DNA from: Deltaproteobacteria bacterium GWB2_55_19
GTDB taxonomy: Bacteria > Desulfobacterota > GWC2-55-46
Length of the DNA stretch: 64,000 nt
Direction of reading: 5' to 3'
Assembly: GCA_001797465.1 (NCBI GenBank)
Contig: MGPQ01000012.1
Span: forward strand, 88,941-152,940
The position numbers and the translations under genes were made by a program. Below, piece by piece: positions 9,492 to 19,676 of this stretch; the stretch's first letter is position 1; every line of letters begins with the position of its first letter. The notes below the pieces were generated by a model. That model was not told where the DNA came from, searched no databases, and worked only from the letters and a program-made list of their open reading frames with translations.

Positions 9492-10520
9492 ATGGACGAG
9501 CGCGACATAGCCCCGGTAAAACTCGCCGAGGACGAGGGGATTGAGGCGACGTTAAGGCCTCGCCTCATCTCGGATTTTGTCGGCCAGGAAAAGCTCAAGG
9601 AGAATTTAAAGATATTCGTCGAAGCGGCAAAGGGGCGCGGAGAGGCGCTCGACCACGTCCTCTTCTACGGCCCGCCGGGGCTTGGCAAGACCACGATGGC
9701 GAATATCATAGCTAATGAACTTGGCGCGCACCTTCGGGCGACCTCCGGCCCTGTAATAGAAAAGGCCGGGGACTTAGCCGCTATACTCACCAACCTTGAG
9801 TCGCGCGACGTATTTTTCATAGACGAGATACACAGGCTGTCCACTGTCGTAGAGGAGATACTCTATCCCGCGATGGAGGATTACCACATAGACATTATAA
9901 TCGGGCAGGGGCCCTCAGCCCGTTCCGTAAAGCTCGACATACCCAAGTTTACGCTTATAGGGGCGACGACAAGGGCCGGCCTGCTCACCTCACCCTTGAG
10001 GGACCGCTTCGGCGTGATATTGAGGTTTGATTTTTACACGCCCTCGGAGATAAAGACGATAGTCGTCCGCTCGGCTGCCATATTGGGGATAGAGATGACC
10101 CCTGACGGCGCACTTGAGATAGCGTCGAGGTCAAGGGGCACGCCCCGCGTCGCTAACAGGTTGCTCCGCCGCGTCAGGGACTTCGCGGAAGTTAAGGCAG
10201 GGGGTATAATTACAAAAGAAGTGGCTGACAGCGCCCTCGCCATGCTCGAAATAGACGCCAAAGGGTTTGACAAGATGGACAGGCGTATCCTCTTGACCAT
10301 CATTGACAAGTTCGGCGGCGGGCCAGTGGGGATCGAGTCGCTCGCCTCGGCCCTCCACGAGGAAAAGGACGCGATAGAGGACCTCTACGAGCCGTATCTT
10401 ATTCAGGAAGGCTACATAAACAGGACCCAGAGGGGCAGGGTAGCGACCCCCACAGCCTACGCCCACGTTGGGAGGCCCTGGAGAGAGACGGGGAAGAACG
10501 GGCACGAGACCCTCTTTTAG
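9492..10520 (+). CDS. ruvB: Holliday junction branch migration helicase RuvB
   Basis: 342 residues, full length. An AAA+ motor with Walker [10 protein letters not shown], Walker [10 protein letters not shown], sensor [10 protein letters not shown] and the arginine finger in [11 protein letters not shown]-terminal winged helix follows ([22 protein letters not shown]). It drives branch migration with RuvA in cytoplasmic recombination repair. It ends the ruvCAB set; queH follows 32 bases later on the same strand and may be cotranscribed. Confidence 0.97.
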   Translation: MDERDIAPVKLAEDEGIEATLRPRLISDFVGQEKLKENLKIFVEAAKGRGEALDHVLFYGPPGLGKTTMANIIANELGAHLRATSGPVIEKAGDLAAILTNLESRDVFFIDEIHRLSTVVEEILYPAMEDYHIDIIIGQGPSARSVKLDIPKFTLIGATTRAGLLTSPLRDRFGVILRFDFYTPSEIKTIVVRSAAILGIEMTPDGALEIASRSRGTPRVANRLLRRVRDFAEVKAGGIITKEVADSALAMLEIDAKGFDKMDRRILLTIIDKFGGGPVGIESLASALHEEKDAIEDLYEPYLIQEGYINRTQRGRVATPTAYAHVGRPWRETGKNGHETLF

Positions 10521-10552
10521 CTTTCATAAGTAACCAATAACATAGAGGCCAT

Positions 10553-11170
10553 ATGGAAAACGGAACGAGGCCTGTCTCGGCGACCCCGCCAAAACGCATC
10601 CTCGTACACATCTGTTGCGGGCCCTGCTCCATAGCGCCGCTTAAATACCTCCTCAAGGGTACATCCGAGGTATGCGGCTTCTTCCACAACCCGAACATCC
10701 ACCCGAAAAAAGAATTCCTCTTACGATTAGAAGCGGCAAAGACCCTGGCGCGCCACATCTCCCTTGAGGTCATCTACGACGAAGAGTACAGGCCGCTCCC
10801 TTTTATAAAAGGGCAGAAGGCCTCTTCCGGGGACCAGAATGTCAAGCACCCTTCAAAGGCATCAAGGTGCCTGTACTGCTACGCCGCACGGCTCGAAGAG
10901 ACAGCGAAGGCGGCTGTCAAGAACGGCTTCGACGCATTCTCGTCGTCTCTTCTGTACAGCACCTCGCAGAGGCACGACGAGATAGCGTCTATCGGGGTTG
11001 ACCTTGAAATGAAATACGGCATAATTTTTTATTACAAGGATTTCCGGGCCTTCTGGCAGACGGGGTTGGACGAATCCAAGGCCCTCGGCATTTACAGACA
11101 AAAGTTTTGCGGGTGCGTTTACAGCAGGATTGAGCGGTACGCGAACGCCAAACCCAAAAAGTCCGCATGA
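10553..11170 (+). CDS. queH: Epoxyqueuosine reductase QueH (DUF208)
   Basis: 205 residues. QueH reduces epoxyqueuosine to queuosine in tRNA anticodons and is the non-homologous alternative to QueG. Cysteines expected to carry the iron-sulfur cluster and redox pair are visible: HICCGPCS near the N-terminus, RCLYCYAARL mid-protein and FCGCVYS near the end. YSTSQRHDEI is also a family motif. Its stop overlaps the start of the S-adenosylmethionine synthetase gene (ATGA). Confidence 0.92.
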   Translation: MENGTRPVSATPPKRILVHICCGPCSIAPLKYLLKGTSEVCGFFHNPNIHPKKEFLLRLEAAKTLARHISLEVIYDEEYRPLPFIKGQKASSGDQNVKHPSKASRCLYCYAARLEETAKAAVKNGFDAFSSSLLYSTSQRHDEIASIGVDLEMKYGIIFYYKDFRAFWQTGLDESKALGIYRQKFCGCVYSRIERYANAKPKKSA

Positions 11171-12378
11171 AGGCGCGTAACATTCTGATAGAGACCGTCA
11201 GGTGTCCTTCCGTAACTGACGAGTCTGTGGAGATAGTCGAGAGGAAGGGTGTCGGCCACCCGGACTACATCTGCGACGCGGTGATGGATAGAATTTCCGT
11301 CGCCTTAAGCCGCGAGTACACGAGGCTCTTTGGTGAGGTCCTCCATCACAACATAGACAAGGGGTTGCTGGTCGCCGGAGAGGTCGAAAAGCGATTCAAG
11401 GGCGGGAGAGTTATAAAGCCGATGGAGTTCTTCATAGGCGACCGCGCCACCTTTTCTGTCGGCAAGGTCAAGGTCCCGGTCGCGGCCATAGCCAGGGAAG
11501 CTGTCTTTGCGTGGTTCAAGGAATTTCTCCCGGGGGTGGATGTAAAAAACGACCTAAAAGTCAGGGTCGTCTTAAAACCAGGCTCAGAGGAGCTAAAGGG
11601 CATATTCTCAAGGAAAGGGAGGGTGAGGGGCGCTAACGACACCTCGGCCTCTGTCGGGTACGCCCCTTTTACACAGACTGAGAGGGCCGTTTACGAGACA
11701 GAGCGTTTTATAAACTCCCCGGCCTTCAAGCTACGGTTCCCTGAGAGCGGAGAGGATGTCAAGGTAATGGGTATACGGAGGGGGACTGCGCTTGACCTGA
11801 CTATCGCCTGCCCGCTCCGCTCGCGGCTTGTGAAGAGCGAATCCGATTACTTCAGGAAGAAGTCGGCTATCCGCGGGGCGATTAAGGAGTTTTTGTCTGA
11901 CGCCCCTTTTTCATCCGTAGAGGTCAATCTCAACACCCTTGATATCAAGGGCAACGGCACCGGCGGCGTGTATCTTACGCTCCTCGGCACGTCCGCCGAG
12001 GACGCGGACTCCGGGCAGGTGGGCAGGGGCAACCGCGTAAACGGCGTTATCTCTCTCAACAGGCCCATGGGCACAGAGGCCGCGGCAGGGAAGAACCCGG
12101 TATCCCATGTCGGAAAGATATATACGATCCTTGCGCACCAGATGGCGAATGAGCTCTACGCGAGGCTCAAAGGCGTAGAAGAGGTCTATGTCTGGCTCTT
12201 GAGCCAGATAGGCTCCCCAATCGACGAGCCCAAGCAGGTATATGTCCGCATAGTGCCTGGAAGGTGGCTGGATAAGAAGGCGCTAAACAGAGACGCAGGG
12301 GAGATATTGGACGAACTGCTATCCGGCATAGGCGCGCTAACGCGCGAGCTCTCAAGGGGAGAGCACCCGGTCTGCTGA
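11167..12378 (+). CDS. Archaeal-type S-adenosylmethionine synthetase
   Basis: 403 residues of the archaeal MAT family (COG1812), not the usual bacterial MetK. It makes S-adenosylmethionine from ATP and methionine. Recognisable marks are IVERKGVGHPDYICD at the N-terminus, FIGDRATF, and the block GTGGVYLTLLGTSAEDADSG continuing to AAAGKNPVSHVGKIY. It overlaps queH by four bases. QueA, an upstream step of queuosine synthesis, uses S-adenosylmethionine as ribosyl donor, which may explain the pairing. A 140-bp palindromic repeat begins directly after the stop codon. No classical metK is in this window. Confidence 0.93.
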   Translation: MKARNILIETVRCPSVTDESVEIVERKGVGHPDYICDAVMDRISVALSREYTRLFGEVLHHNIDKGLLVAGEVEKRFKGGRVIKPMEFFIGDRATFSVGKVKVPVAAIAREAVFAWFKEFLPGVDVKNDLKVRVVLKPGSEELKGIFSRKGRVRGANDTSASVGYAPFTQTERAVYETERFINSPAFKLRFPESGEDVKVMGIRRGTALDLTIACPLRSRLVKSESDYFRKKSAIRGAIKEFLSDAPFSSVEVNLNTLDIKGNGTGGVYLTLLGTSAEDADSGQVGRGNRVNGVISLNRPMGTEAAAGKNPVSHVGKIYTILAHQMANELYARLKGVEEVYVWLLSQIGSPIDEPKQVYVRIVPGRWLDKKALNRDAGEILDELLSGIGALTRELSRGEHPVC

Positions 12379-12518
12379 CTATCTCAAAAATTGTTATTTT
12401 TCCCGATCTCTTCGTCAGGTCGTAAATAAAAATGCTCACATATTCCCGTATATGCTCCGCTTTTTATTTCCGCCCTTTCTTGACCTCAGAAAAAATTCCT
12501 AATTTTCAGAGGTAGCCT
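12379..12518 (+). repeat. Palindromic dispersed element, copy A
   Basis: About 140 bp starting right after the stop of the synthetase gene. From 12393 to 12518 it aligns with 31631-31756 over 126 bases without gaps and with 13 mismatches by my count. The ends are imperfect inverted repeats (CTATCTCAAAAATT at the left, AATTTTCAGAGGTAGCC at the right). The centre is a hairpin with arms AAATAAAAATGC and GCTTTTTATTT around 12424-12470. It encodes nothing evident. It could be a mobile REP/MITE-like unit or a transcribed hairpin that also ends transcription. Confidence 0.85.
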
Positions 12519-12556
12519 AAATCCTTTTTCTAATTTTTTTTTCAGGGAGGTATTTC

Positions 12557-12955
12557 TTGGCTAAGGATAAGAACGAAGGTTTGAGTTTGAGACAAAAGAA
12601 GCTCAAGGGGGACCTCCTCGAAATCAAGCGGAGGGAGTGGAACGAGCTCCGCGAGGAGTTCTTCGGCAGACTCGGGAGGGAGTACAATGCGGAGTTCGAC
12701 AACCCGCACGACCTCGAGGAGCTCTCCATTCTGGACGTGCTGGAGGACACCGGCCTCGCTGTCGCGGATATCAAGAGAAGACGGCTCGAAGCGCTTGACG
12801 ATGCGCTCCGGAGAATCGATGAGGGCGTCTACGGCGTCTGCGCCGGGTGCGGTACGGAGATAGACGATAAGAGGCTCAAGGCAGAGCCCTTTGCCGTGTT
12901 TTGCGTCGCGTGTCAGAGGGAGAGCGAGAAAGGCGCGAAGAAGCCGACGTTATGA
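12557..12955 (+). CDS. DksA/TraR-family zinc-finger protein
   Basis: 132 residues. A predicted coiled coil (about 12-90) leads to a C4 zinc finger (CAGC...CVAC), the DksA/TraR plan. Such proteins insert into the RNA polymerase secondary channel and modulate initiation, often with ppGpp. The coiled-coil tip has IDEGVYGVCAGCGTEID, typical of the family. Translation begins at TTG 12557, with GGGAGG about seven bases upstream. It follows the palindromic repeat, which may separate it from the queH-synthetase transcript. Whether it is DksA itself or a short paralogue cannot be settled by eye. Confidence 0.82.
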   Translation: MAKDKNEGLSLRQKKLKGDLLEIKRREWNELREEFFGRLGREYNAEFDNPHDLEELSILDVLEDTGLAVADIKRRRLEALDDALRRIDEGVYGVCAGCGTEIDDKRLKAEPFAVFCVACQRESEKGAKKPTL

Positions 12956-13026
12956 CTTTAAAGGCCTGGCAGAAGCGCATGGCAGAGGTAGTCTAAGGGA
13001 AAAATACATTCCAGGAGGCCTCTTTG

Positions 13027-13485
13027 ATGACCGAAAGGCAGATATCAGCCGGAGGCGTCATATTCAGGTTCAGGGAGGGCGGCATAGACGTGGCCCTCAT
13101 ATCCGTCAGGGGCGGCAAGGTCTGGGGCCTGCCCAAAGGCGCGGCTGAGAAGGGCGAGAACCTCGCCAGGACCGCGCACCGGGAGGTAAGAGAGGAGACC
13201 GGCCTCGACGGGAGGATAATAGATACGCTCGGGCATATAGAGTATTTTTATACATTCAAGGAAGAGGGCGGGGGGATGAAGAGGTACTTTAAGATCGTCT
13301 ACTTCTTCCTCATGGAATACATAAGCGGCAAGGTCGAGGACCACGATTCCGAGGCCGACGAGTGCAGGTGGGTTTCAATAGACGAGGCGATATCGCTGAT
13401 GAGGTTCAAGGACGAAAAGGATATATTGGAGAAGGCGCGGCGGATGATAGAGGAGATTAAGAGGGCGGAGGAATCGGCATCGTGA
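13027..13485 (+). CDS. Nudix hydrolase
   Basis: 152 residues. The Nudix box is complete: G-x5-E-x7-REVREETGL-x-G, starting GAAEKGENLARTAHREVREE. These enzymes hydrolyse nucleoside diphosphates linked to another group, needing Mg2+ at the REVREE glutamates. The N-terminus (SAGGVIFRFREGGIDVALIS) resembles Ap4A-type and MutT-like members; the exact substrate is not deducible. AGGAGG at 13013-13018 best fits the ATG at 13027 rather than the TTG at 13024. Confidence 0.88.
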   Translation: MTERQISAGGVIFRFREGGIDVALISVRGGKVWGLPKGAAEKGENLARTAHREVREETGLDGRIIDTLGHIEYFYTFKEEGGGMKRYFKIVYFFLMEYISGKVEDHDSEADECRWVSIDEAISLMRFKDEKDILEKARRMIEEIKRAEESAS

Positions 13486-13521
13486 GTTTTAGCCATTTGC
13501 AGAGGGTGGCGTATTATGTGG

Positions 13522-13602
13522 GTTGGGCTTCTCTTCGTTCCGCCCAACAAAATACGTTCTTCCGACGCCTACTGGTTGTTGGGCTTCGTCCCTTAGCCCA
13601 AC
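13522..13602. repeat. Tandem pair of GTTGGGC/GCCCAAC hairpins
   Basis: Two hairpins share the same seven-base arms: GTTGGGC 13522-13528 with GCCCAAC 13542-13548, and GTTGGGC 13578-13584 with GCCCAAC 13596-13602. The second is followed by CCTAC and a run of T. They lie in the 461-bp gap 13486-13946, which holds no convincing gene. The pair looks like a REP-type intergenic repeat; the second copy could also terminate the Nudix transcript. Confidence 0.7.
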
Positions 13603-13624
13603 CTACTTTTTTTTTGAAACACCA

Positions 13625-13750
13625 GGGATTGGGTGAGCGAGCGTAAGGGAGGAAGCCTTGTAAGCGAGCCGGGGGGAGTAAGGGGCGCGAAGCGCCGTAA
13701 GCGGCGAGCGCATGGGAGGGGGAGGCAGGTTGTGAGCGAATCCCAATCCC
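13625..13750. other. Structured non-coding segment
   Basis: Purine-rich, GC-rich stretch closed by a perfect nine-base inverted repeat, GGGATTGGG (13625-13633) and CCCAATCCC (13742-13750). An inner hairpin has arms GGCGC and GCGCC around GAA (13684-13696). Frames open here on both strands, but they give only low-complexity Arg/Ser/Leu-rich peptides with no family look, so I treat it as non-coding. It may be a repeat unit or a structured RNA. The rest of the gap to 13946 shows nothing else. Confidence 0.45.
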
Positions 13751-13946
13751 GAAAATCGCGCGGCCGGCGCGCATGCAAGCCTTCACAAAAAACGCTGTCC
13801 TGGATAATACTTGAGGCTCTTGCCTCGCAAGGTCTTTTTTTGGGAATAAGCGGCCCAAGGGGACGGATTTCTAACATATTCACTCTTGTCATTTCCGGTT
13901 TTTTAGGTTATTTTGTCCTTCTATTTGATCTCATGGTCCCCCATTA

Positions 13947-14930
13947 ATGCGTAAAAAGGAAAGGAAAGAGAACGCCGGAAGAGAGTCCGCCTGCTTTATC
14001 TGCAAAAGGGAGGGGGAGTTCAAGCATGGCTATGACGGGCTTGAGTTTGAGGGCGCTTCTTACAATATAAGGTTCTGCCCCTCGTGCGGGCTCGGGAAGA
14101 CATTTCCTTTTCTGAGCCCGGAGCGGCTCAAAAAGATATACTCCTCGACCTACCGCGAGGACGATTCTACCCGGTTCCCTGGCCCCCTCGAGGCGGTTAT
14201 CAACATCGTAAGGACCGGGCGTTGCCGCAGGGTCGAGGCACTCGCCAAAAAAGGCCGCGTCCTCGACATCGGTTGCGGAAGGGCCGATTTTCTCCTGTTG
14301 ATGAAAGGCCGGGGCTGGGAGGCTCACGGCCTTGAGCTCGACGAACGGATAAAGGAGAGGGGAGGCAAAGCCAGGGGGGTAGAGCTTAAATACGGGGGGC
14401 TCGAGGAGAACCGCTTCCCGGACGCCTTTTTCGACGCCGTCACCCTCTGGCATGTATTCGAGCACCTCTCCGACCCGGCGTGGGCCTTAGGCGAGTGCAA
14501 AAGGATTTTGAAACCCGGAGGCACGCTCGTAATAGCGGTCCCGAACGTCAAGTCGCTTCAGGCGCGAATGACCGGCAAACACTGGTTCCACTTCGACCCG
14601 CCGTTCCACCTGTACCATTACTCGGCGCTTAATTTAAGTAGGCTCCTTGAGGCGAGCTCTTTCAAGGTAGAGAAGGTAAGGCATTTTTCGTTCGAGTATA
14701 ACCCTTTCGGGTTCCTCCAGTCCATATTCAACCGGATGGGGTTCAGGGCGAACCTCTTTTATGACTTTTTGAGGTCAAGGCATCGGGGGACAGCTGAGGA
14801 TTATTTCTGCATAGCCGTAATGTTCATCATGATGCCGGTGATACTCCCTTTGTCGATACTCCTTTCAATAGCTGAAGCGCTCCTCAGGCAGGGCGGCACA
14901 ATAGAGGTATACGCAAGAAAACAGGGGTAG
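13947..14930 (+). CDS. Class I SAM-dependent methyltransferase with N-terminal zinc motif
   Basis: 327 residues. An N-terminal four-cysteine motif (CFIC...CPSC, residues about 12-50) precedes a Rossmann methyltransferase with VLDIGCGRADFL as the SAM-binding loop, then WHVFEHLSDP and LKPGGTLVIAVPN. The C-terminus has a hydrophobic stretch (about 285-310), likely a membrane anchor. This layout is common in methyltransferases of lipopolysaccharide or secondary-metabolite clusters; the substrate is unknown. It lies ten bases from ilvE and may share a transcript with it, although the functions seem unrelated. Confidence 0.85.
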   Translation: MRKKERKENAGRESACFICKREGEFKHGYDGLEFEGASYNIRFCPSCGLGKTFPFLSPERLKKIYSSTYREDDSTRFPGPLEAVINIVRTGRCRRVEALAKKGRVLDIGCGRADFLLLMKGRGWEAHGLELDERIKERGGKARGVELKYGGLEENRFPDAFFDAVTLWHVFEHLSDPAWALGECKRILKPGGTLVIAVPNVKSLQARMTGKHWFHFDPPFHLYHYSALNLSRLLEASSFKVEKVRHFSFEYNPFGFLQSIFNRMGFRANLFYDFLRSRHRGTAEDYFCIAVMFIMMPVILPLSILLSIAEALLRQGGTIEVYARKQG

Positions 14931-14939
14931 AAGAAAGAG

Positions 14940-16010
14940 ATGCTTAAGACAGAGATAGAGATAATAAAGACGCCTTCGCCGAGGCTGAAGGACTCGCTCC
15001 TTGAGAACCCCGGCTTCGGGTCGATATTCTCCGACCACATGTTCTCCTCCGTTTACAGGGAGGGGAGATGGCAGTCTCCGATGGTCATGCCCTTCGGCGA
15101 TATAAGCGTCTCTCCGGCGCTCACATGCCTCCACTATGGGCAGGCGATATTCGAGGGTTTGAAGGCCTTCTATTCAAGAGACGGGCGGATAAACATCTTC
15201 AGGGTGGATAAGTACCACGAGAGGATGAACAAGTCGGCGAAAAGGCTCTGCATACCGGACGTGCCATACGACCTCTTCATAAACGGCCTTAAGGAGCTCG
15301 TCTCGCTCGATTCCGGCTGGATACCGAAGAAAAGGGGCTTCTCCCTCTACATCCGCCCTTTCATATTCGCTTCTGACAACTTTTTGGGCGTGCGCGTTTC
15401 AGATACATACAGGTTCTTTATAATCACCTCTCCGGTCGGCGCGTACTACAAAGAAGGGATAAACCCGGTAAGCCTCACGACCCCGGGAGAGTACGTGAGG
15501 GCCGTTAAAGGAGGGCTCGGCTCGGCCAAGACCCCGGCGAATTACGCGGCGTCCCTGCTCCCGGCTGAAGAGGCGAAGAAGAAGGGGTTCACCCAGGTCC
15601 TCTGGCTCGACGCCATAGAGCACAGGTACATCGAAGAGGTCGGGACCATGAACATGTTCTTCGTCATTGGCGACGAGCTCTCTACCCCGTCCCTTGAAGG
15701 CTCTGTCCTCTCCGGCGTCACAAGGGACTCGGTCATCATGCTCGCCGGGAAGTGGGGGATGAAGGTCTCTGAAAGGCGGATATCAATAGACGAGGTATTC
15801 AGGGCAACGAAAGACGGGTCTTTGAAGGAGGCCTTCGGGACCGGGACCGCGGCGGTCATCTCGCCCGTGGGGCAAATCGAGCATAAGGGCGAGAGGATAA
15901 CCATAAATAACAATAAGATAGGGCAGTTGTCCCAGAGGCTCTATGACACCATAACCGGGATACAGTACGGCGAATTACCCGACGCGGACGGATGGATATA
16001 TACGATATGA
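14940..16010 (+). CDS. ilvE: Branched-chain amino acid aminotransferase
   Basis: 356 residues, fold-type IV PLP enzyme of the eukaryote-like BCAT group. It moves the amino group between glutamate and the 2-oxo acids of Val, Leu and Ile. The PLP lysine is K197 in [12 protein letters not shown], where AKTGGNYAAS is more usual. [29 protein letters not shown] and LSGVTRDSV are all present. It completes the pathway whose earlier steps are in the ilv/leu block at 33-45 kb. Its end overlaps purL (ATGA at 16007), so it sits in a transcript with purine genes. Confidence 0.95.
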   Translation: MLKTEIEIIKTPSPRLKDSLLENPGFGSIFSDHMFSSVYREGRWQSPMVMPFGDISVSPALTCLHYGQAIFEGLKAFYSRDGRINIFRVDKYHERMNKSAKRLCIPDVPYDLFINGLKELVSLDSGWIPKKRGFSLYIRPFIFASDNFLGVRVSDTYRFFIITSPVGAYYKEGINPVSLTTPGEYVRAVKGGLGSAKTPANYAASLLPAEEAKKKGFTQVLWLDAIEHRYIEEVGTMNMFFVIGDELSTPSLEGSVLSGVTRDSVIMLAGKWGMKVSERRISIDEVFRATKDGSLKEAFGTGTAAVISPVGQIEHKGERITINNNKIGQLSQRLYDTITGIQYGELPDADGWIYTI

Positions 16011-18223
16011 AGATCACTGACGTTACGATAAAAGAGCACGGGCTGACAATCGATGAGTACAGGCGGATAGTCGATTCTTTGGGCAGGGAGCCGAACCTCC
16101 TTGAGCTCGGCATCTTCTCGGTAATGTGGTCCGAGCACTGCTCGTACAAGTCTTCGAGAAGGCACTTGAGGAACTTCCCGACAACTGGGCCGCACGTATT
16201 GCAGGGGCCGGGCGAGAACGCGGGCATAGTGGACATCGGCGACGGCCTCGCCGTCGCCTTCAAGATGGAGAGCCACAACCACCCGTCTTTCATAGAGCCT
16301 TACCAGGGCGCGGCTACGGGTGTCGGCGGGATACTGCGCGACATATTTACAATGGGCGCGCGTCCCATAGCATCCCTCAATTCGCTCAGGTTCGGCTCGC
16401 CGGAGAATAAAAAGACCGCCTTTCTTGTCGAAGGCGTCGTCGCGGGAATCGCCGGATACGGCAACTGCATAGGCGTCCCGACCGTCGGGGGCGAGGTCTA
16501 CTTCAATCCGTCATATAACGGCAACTGCCTCGTTAATGTCATGACAGCCGGGCTTATGAAGAAGGACAGGATATTCAGGGGCAACGCATCCGGCATAGGC
16601 AACCCCGTCATATACGCGGGCTCCCGTACAGGGAGGGACGGCATCCACGGGGCCGTAATGGCCTCCGACGTATTCGGAGAGGGAGGCGAAGAGAGGCGTC
16701 CGACGGTCCAGGTCGGGGACCCGTTCGCGGAAAAGCTCCTCCTTGAGGCCTGTCTTGAGCTCTTCAAGACAGACTTCGTCGTCGGCATCCAGGACATGGG
16801 CGCGGCCGGGCTTACATCATCGAGCGTTGAGATGGCCGCGCGCGCGCATACCGGGTTAGAACTCCACATAGACCTCGTCCCCAGGCGCGAGGATGGCATG
16901 ACCGCCTACGAGTGCATGTTGTCTGAGTCCCAAGAGCGTATGCTCATGGTCGTAAGGAAGGGGACCGAGGAAGAGGTAAGGAAGATATTCAGGAAATGGG
17001 ACCTTGAGGCCGAGGTCGTGGGCACTGTAATCGAAGGCGGGAACATCCGGATTATGGAGCGCGGAGAGGTCGCGGGCGATATACCGGTTAAGTTCCTGAC
17101 CGACGACGCCCCTGTGTATGACAGACCCATAAAGAGGCCTTTGGCGCAGGACGAGCTTAATACCCTTGATCTTAAAAAGATTGGCCTTCCGCATAATTAC
17201 AACGAAACGCTAATAGCAATACTCTCATCCCTTAACGTCGCCTCAAAAGAGTGGATTTATAGCCAGTACGATTACATGGTAAGGACCGATACGGTCGTCT
17301 GCCCAGGGTCTGACGCGGCTGTCGTAAAGATAAAGGGGACGAATAAGGCAATCGCTTTGACCGTGGACTGCAATTCCCGTTACTGCTACCTTGACCCAAG
17401 GAAGGGCGGTGCCATAGCCGTAGCAGAGGCGGCCAGAAACCTCGTAGCCTCAGGGGCGAGGCCGATCGCATTGACCGACTGCCTGAACTTCGGGAACCCG
17501 GAGCGGCCTGAAGTGATGTGGCAGTTGACAGAGGCTATACACGGCATTAAAGACGCCTGTATCGCGCTCGGCATCCCGGTCATAGGCGGCAACGTGAGCC
17601 TGTATAACGAGACCTCCGGGGTGTCGGTCTATCCCACGCCGACCATAGGCATGGTAGGCATCATCGACGATTTGAAGACCCACACGACCCAGTGGTTCAA
17701 GGGCGCGGGGGACGTAGTCGCCCTCATAGGAGAGACAAAACCGGGGCTCGGCGGGACAGAATACTTAAGCGTCGTCCACGGGCTTGAAAGAGGGGACCCG
17801 CCGGATATCGACCTGTCAGCCGAGAAGGCCGCAGAGGAGGCTTGTTTAAAGGCGGCAATGGAGTGTATAATATTGTCAGCGCACGACCTCTCCGAGGGCG
17901 GGCTCGCTGTTGCGCTCGCCGAGAGCGCATTCAACCCCAGAGGCAGTATCGGCGCCGATATCGACTATGACGCGAAGGGCCTGCGCGCAGATGAAGGGCT
18001 CTTTGCCGAAACGCAGTCGAGGATACTCGTGACGGTGAGAGAAAAGGACGTGGCGCGGCTTAAGGCGATATGCAAGGACTCCGGCGCGCCTTTGAGCGTC
18101 ATAGGAAAGACCGGCGGGGAGAGGCTTAAGATCGGCTCTTTCATCGATGTCCCGGTAAACGAACTTAAAGAAGCCTGGGCAGGCGCGCTCGGAAGGTATC
18201 TCGCCGCCCACGCGGCAAGATAA
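16007..18223 (+). CDS. purL: Phosphoribosylformylglycinamidine synthase subunit PurL
   Basis: 738 residues from the ATG at 16007, the small PurL form that works with separate PurS and PurQ (not in this window). It converts FGAR to FGAM using ATP and ammonia channelled from PurQ, in purine synthesis. Family marks are [40 protein letters not shown] and a second AIRS-like half with [11 protein letters not shown]. The ATG at 16007 overlaps the ilvE stop (ATGA) and starts at the conserved [11 protein letters not shown]. An in-frame ATG at 15992 would add five residues. purF follows 19 bases later. Confidence 0.96.
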   Translation: MKITDVTIKEHGLTIDEYRRIVDSLGREPNLLELGIFSVMWSEHCSYKSSRRHLRNFPTTGPHVLQGPGENAGIVDIGDGLAVAFKMESHNHPSFIEPYQGAATGVGGILRDIFTMGARPIASLNSLRFGSPENKKTAFLVEGVVAGIAGYGNCIGVPTVGGEVYFNPSYNGNCLVNVMTAGLMKKDRIFRGNASGIGNPVIYAGSRTGRDGIHGAVMASDVFGEGGEERRPTVQVGDPFAEKLLLEACLELFKTDFVVGIQDMGAAGLTSSSVEMAARAHTGLELHIDLVPRREDGMTAYECMLSESQERMLMVVRKGTEEEVRKIFRKWDLEAEVVGTVIEGGNIRIMERGEVAGDIPVKFLTDDAPVYDRPIKRPLAQDELNTLDLKKIGLPHNYNETLIAILSSLNVASKEWIYSQYDYMVRTDTVVCPGSDAAVVKIKGTNKAIALTVDCNSRYCYLDPRKGGAIAVAEAARNLVASGARPIALTDCLNFGNPERPEVMWQLTEAIHGIKDACIALGIPVIGGNVSLYNETSGVSVYPTPTIGMVGIIDDLKTHTTQWFKGAGDVVALIGETKPGLGGTEYLSVVHGLERGDPPDIDLSAEKAAEEACLKAAMECIILSAHDLSEGGLAVALAESAFNPRGSIGADIDYDAKGLRADEGLFAETQSRILVTVREKDVARLKAICKDSGAPLSVIGKTGGERLKIGSFIDVPVNELKEAWAGALGRYLAAHAAR

Positions 18224-18242
18224 AAGGGGTTATCCGTCTATT

Positions 18243-19652
18243 ATGGAATTCCTTTCAAACGACAGGTTCAAGGACGAGTGCGGGATATTCGGCATCTACC
18301 GCCACCCCGAGGCGGCCAACCTCACGTACCTCGGCCTCTATTCGCTCCAGCACAGGGGGCAGGAGAGCGCCGGGATAGTCTCTTCAGACGGCGATAAGCT
18401 CTATTCGCACAAGGGCATGGGGCTTGTCGCCGACGTATTCTCAAGCTCGAACATAGCCCGCCTTCACGGCTCGTCGGCCATCGGGCACGTCAGGTACTCT
18501 ACGGCCGGTGAATCCCACATAAGGAACGCCCAGCCTTTTTTCGTCGAGTATTCGAGGGGGGGCATAGCCGTCGCCCACAACGGAAACCTCATAAACGCCT
18601 TGTTGCTCCGGGCGCAGTTCGAGGCATACGGCGCGATATTCCAGTCGTCGAACGATACCGAAATTATCGTACACTTGATAGCGTCGAGCAAGGAGAACTC
18701 GCTCCTCGACAGGGTCATATACGCGCTCGGGAGAGTTAAGGGGTCGTACTCGCTCCTTTTCCTCACCGAAGACACGATGATAGCGGCGAGAGACCCGCAC
18801 GGGTTCCGCCCGCTTTCTCTCGGCAGGCTCAAGGGCGCGTGGGTCGTCGCCTCCGAGACCTGCGCATTCGACCTCATAGAGGCCGAGTACGTACGCGATA
18901 TCGAGCCCGGCGAGATAGTCGTCATAAACGGGGAGGGGATAGCCTCCTACAAGCCGTTCCCGCCATCGAAGTACACGCCATGCGTATTCGAGTTCATATA
19001 CTTCGCGAGGCCGGACTCCACCATATTCGGGGCGAACGTCCATTCGGTCAGGAAGAAGCTCGGCGAGAGGCTCGCTATCGAGCACCCGGTGGACGCCGAT
19101 ATCGTCATCCCGGTCCCGGACTCCGGCGTCCCGGCGGCGATAGGCTACGCCAACGCCTCGCATATACCGTTTGACAAGGGCATAGTGAGGAACCACTACG
19201 TCGGCAGGACGTTCATAGAGCCGAAGGACTCCATCCGCCACTTTGGCGTGAAGATAAAGCTTAACGCCATAAAGGATATCCTCAGGGGGAAAAGGGTCGT
19301 CGTCGTCGACGATTCCATTGTGCGCGGCACGACGAGCAGGAAGATAATAAAGATGATAAGGTCCGCCGGCGCCAGGGAAGTCCACATGAGGATAAGCTCC
19401 CCACCGACGCTCTCCCCGTGCTACTACGGAATAGACACCCCGAGGCGCGAGGAGCTTATCGCGGCGAGGCAGACGGTTGCGGAGATAAACGATTACATCA
19501 CATCTGATACGCTCGGGTACCTGAGCGTCGAGGGGTTATATCAGGCTGTCAGGGACGCCGGCGGGTCCTTCTGCGACGCCTGCTTTACCGGAAAGTACCC
19601 GGTTGATATAATAAGTGTGCAGAGCGCGCCTCAGCTCGCGCTCTTTAAATAG
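18243..19652 (+). CDS. purF: Amidophosphoribosyltransferase
   Basis: 469 residues. PurF makes phosphoribosylamine from PRPP and glutamine, the first committed purine step. It appears to be made with a 12-residue propeptide before the nucleophile C13 (DECGIFGIY). The glutaminase part shows HRGQESAGI and HNGNLIN. The PRPP loop is [17 protein letters not shown]. The late [11 protein letters not shown] (CxxC) together with the propeptide fits the Bacillus-type enzyme carrying a 4Fe-4S cluster. It is directly downstream of purL. Confidence 0.96.
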   Translation: MEFLSNDRFKDECGIFGIYRHPEAANLTYLGLYSLQHRGQESAGIVSSDGDKLYSHKGMGLVADVFSSSNIARLHGSSAIGHVRYSTAGESHIRNAQPFFVEYSRGGIAVAHNGNLINALLLRAQFEAYGAIFQSSNDTEIIVHLIASSKENSLLDRVIYALGRVKGSYSLLFLTEDTMIAARDPHGFRPLSLGRLKGAWVVASETCAFDLIEAEYVRDIEPGEIVVINGEGIASYKPFPPSKYTPCVFEFIYFARPDSTIFGANVHSVRKKLGERLAIEHPVDADIVIPVPDSGVPAAIGYANASHIPFDKGIVRNHYVGRTFIEPKDSIRHFGVKIKLNAIKDILRGKRVVVVDDSIVRGTTSRKIIKMIRSAGAREVHMRISSPPTLSPCYYGIDTPRREELIAARQTVAEINDYITSDTLGYLSVEGLYQAVRDAGGSFCDACFTGKYPVDIISVQSAPQLALFK

Positions 19653-19676
19653 AACAATAACAGGAGGCAGACAGCC

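Noticed and set aside
10799..10817. Palindrome CCCTTTTATAAAAGGG inside queH resembling the intergenic palindromes
   Set aside because: Short, and it codes for the natural PFIKGQ stretch of QueH; likely chance.
13633..13947. 104-residue plus-strand open frame, and 114- and 99-residue minus-strand frames over the same bases
   Set aside because: Arg/Ser/Leu-rich low complexity, overlapping on both strands across hairpins, no ribosome site and no family pattern; read as non-coding repeat.
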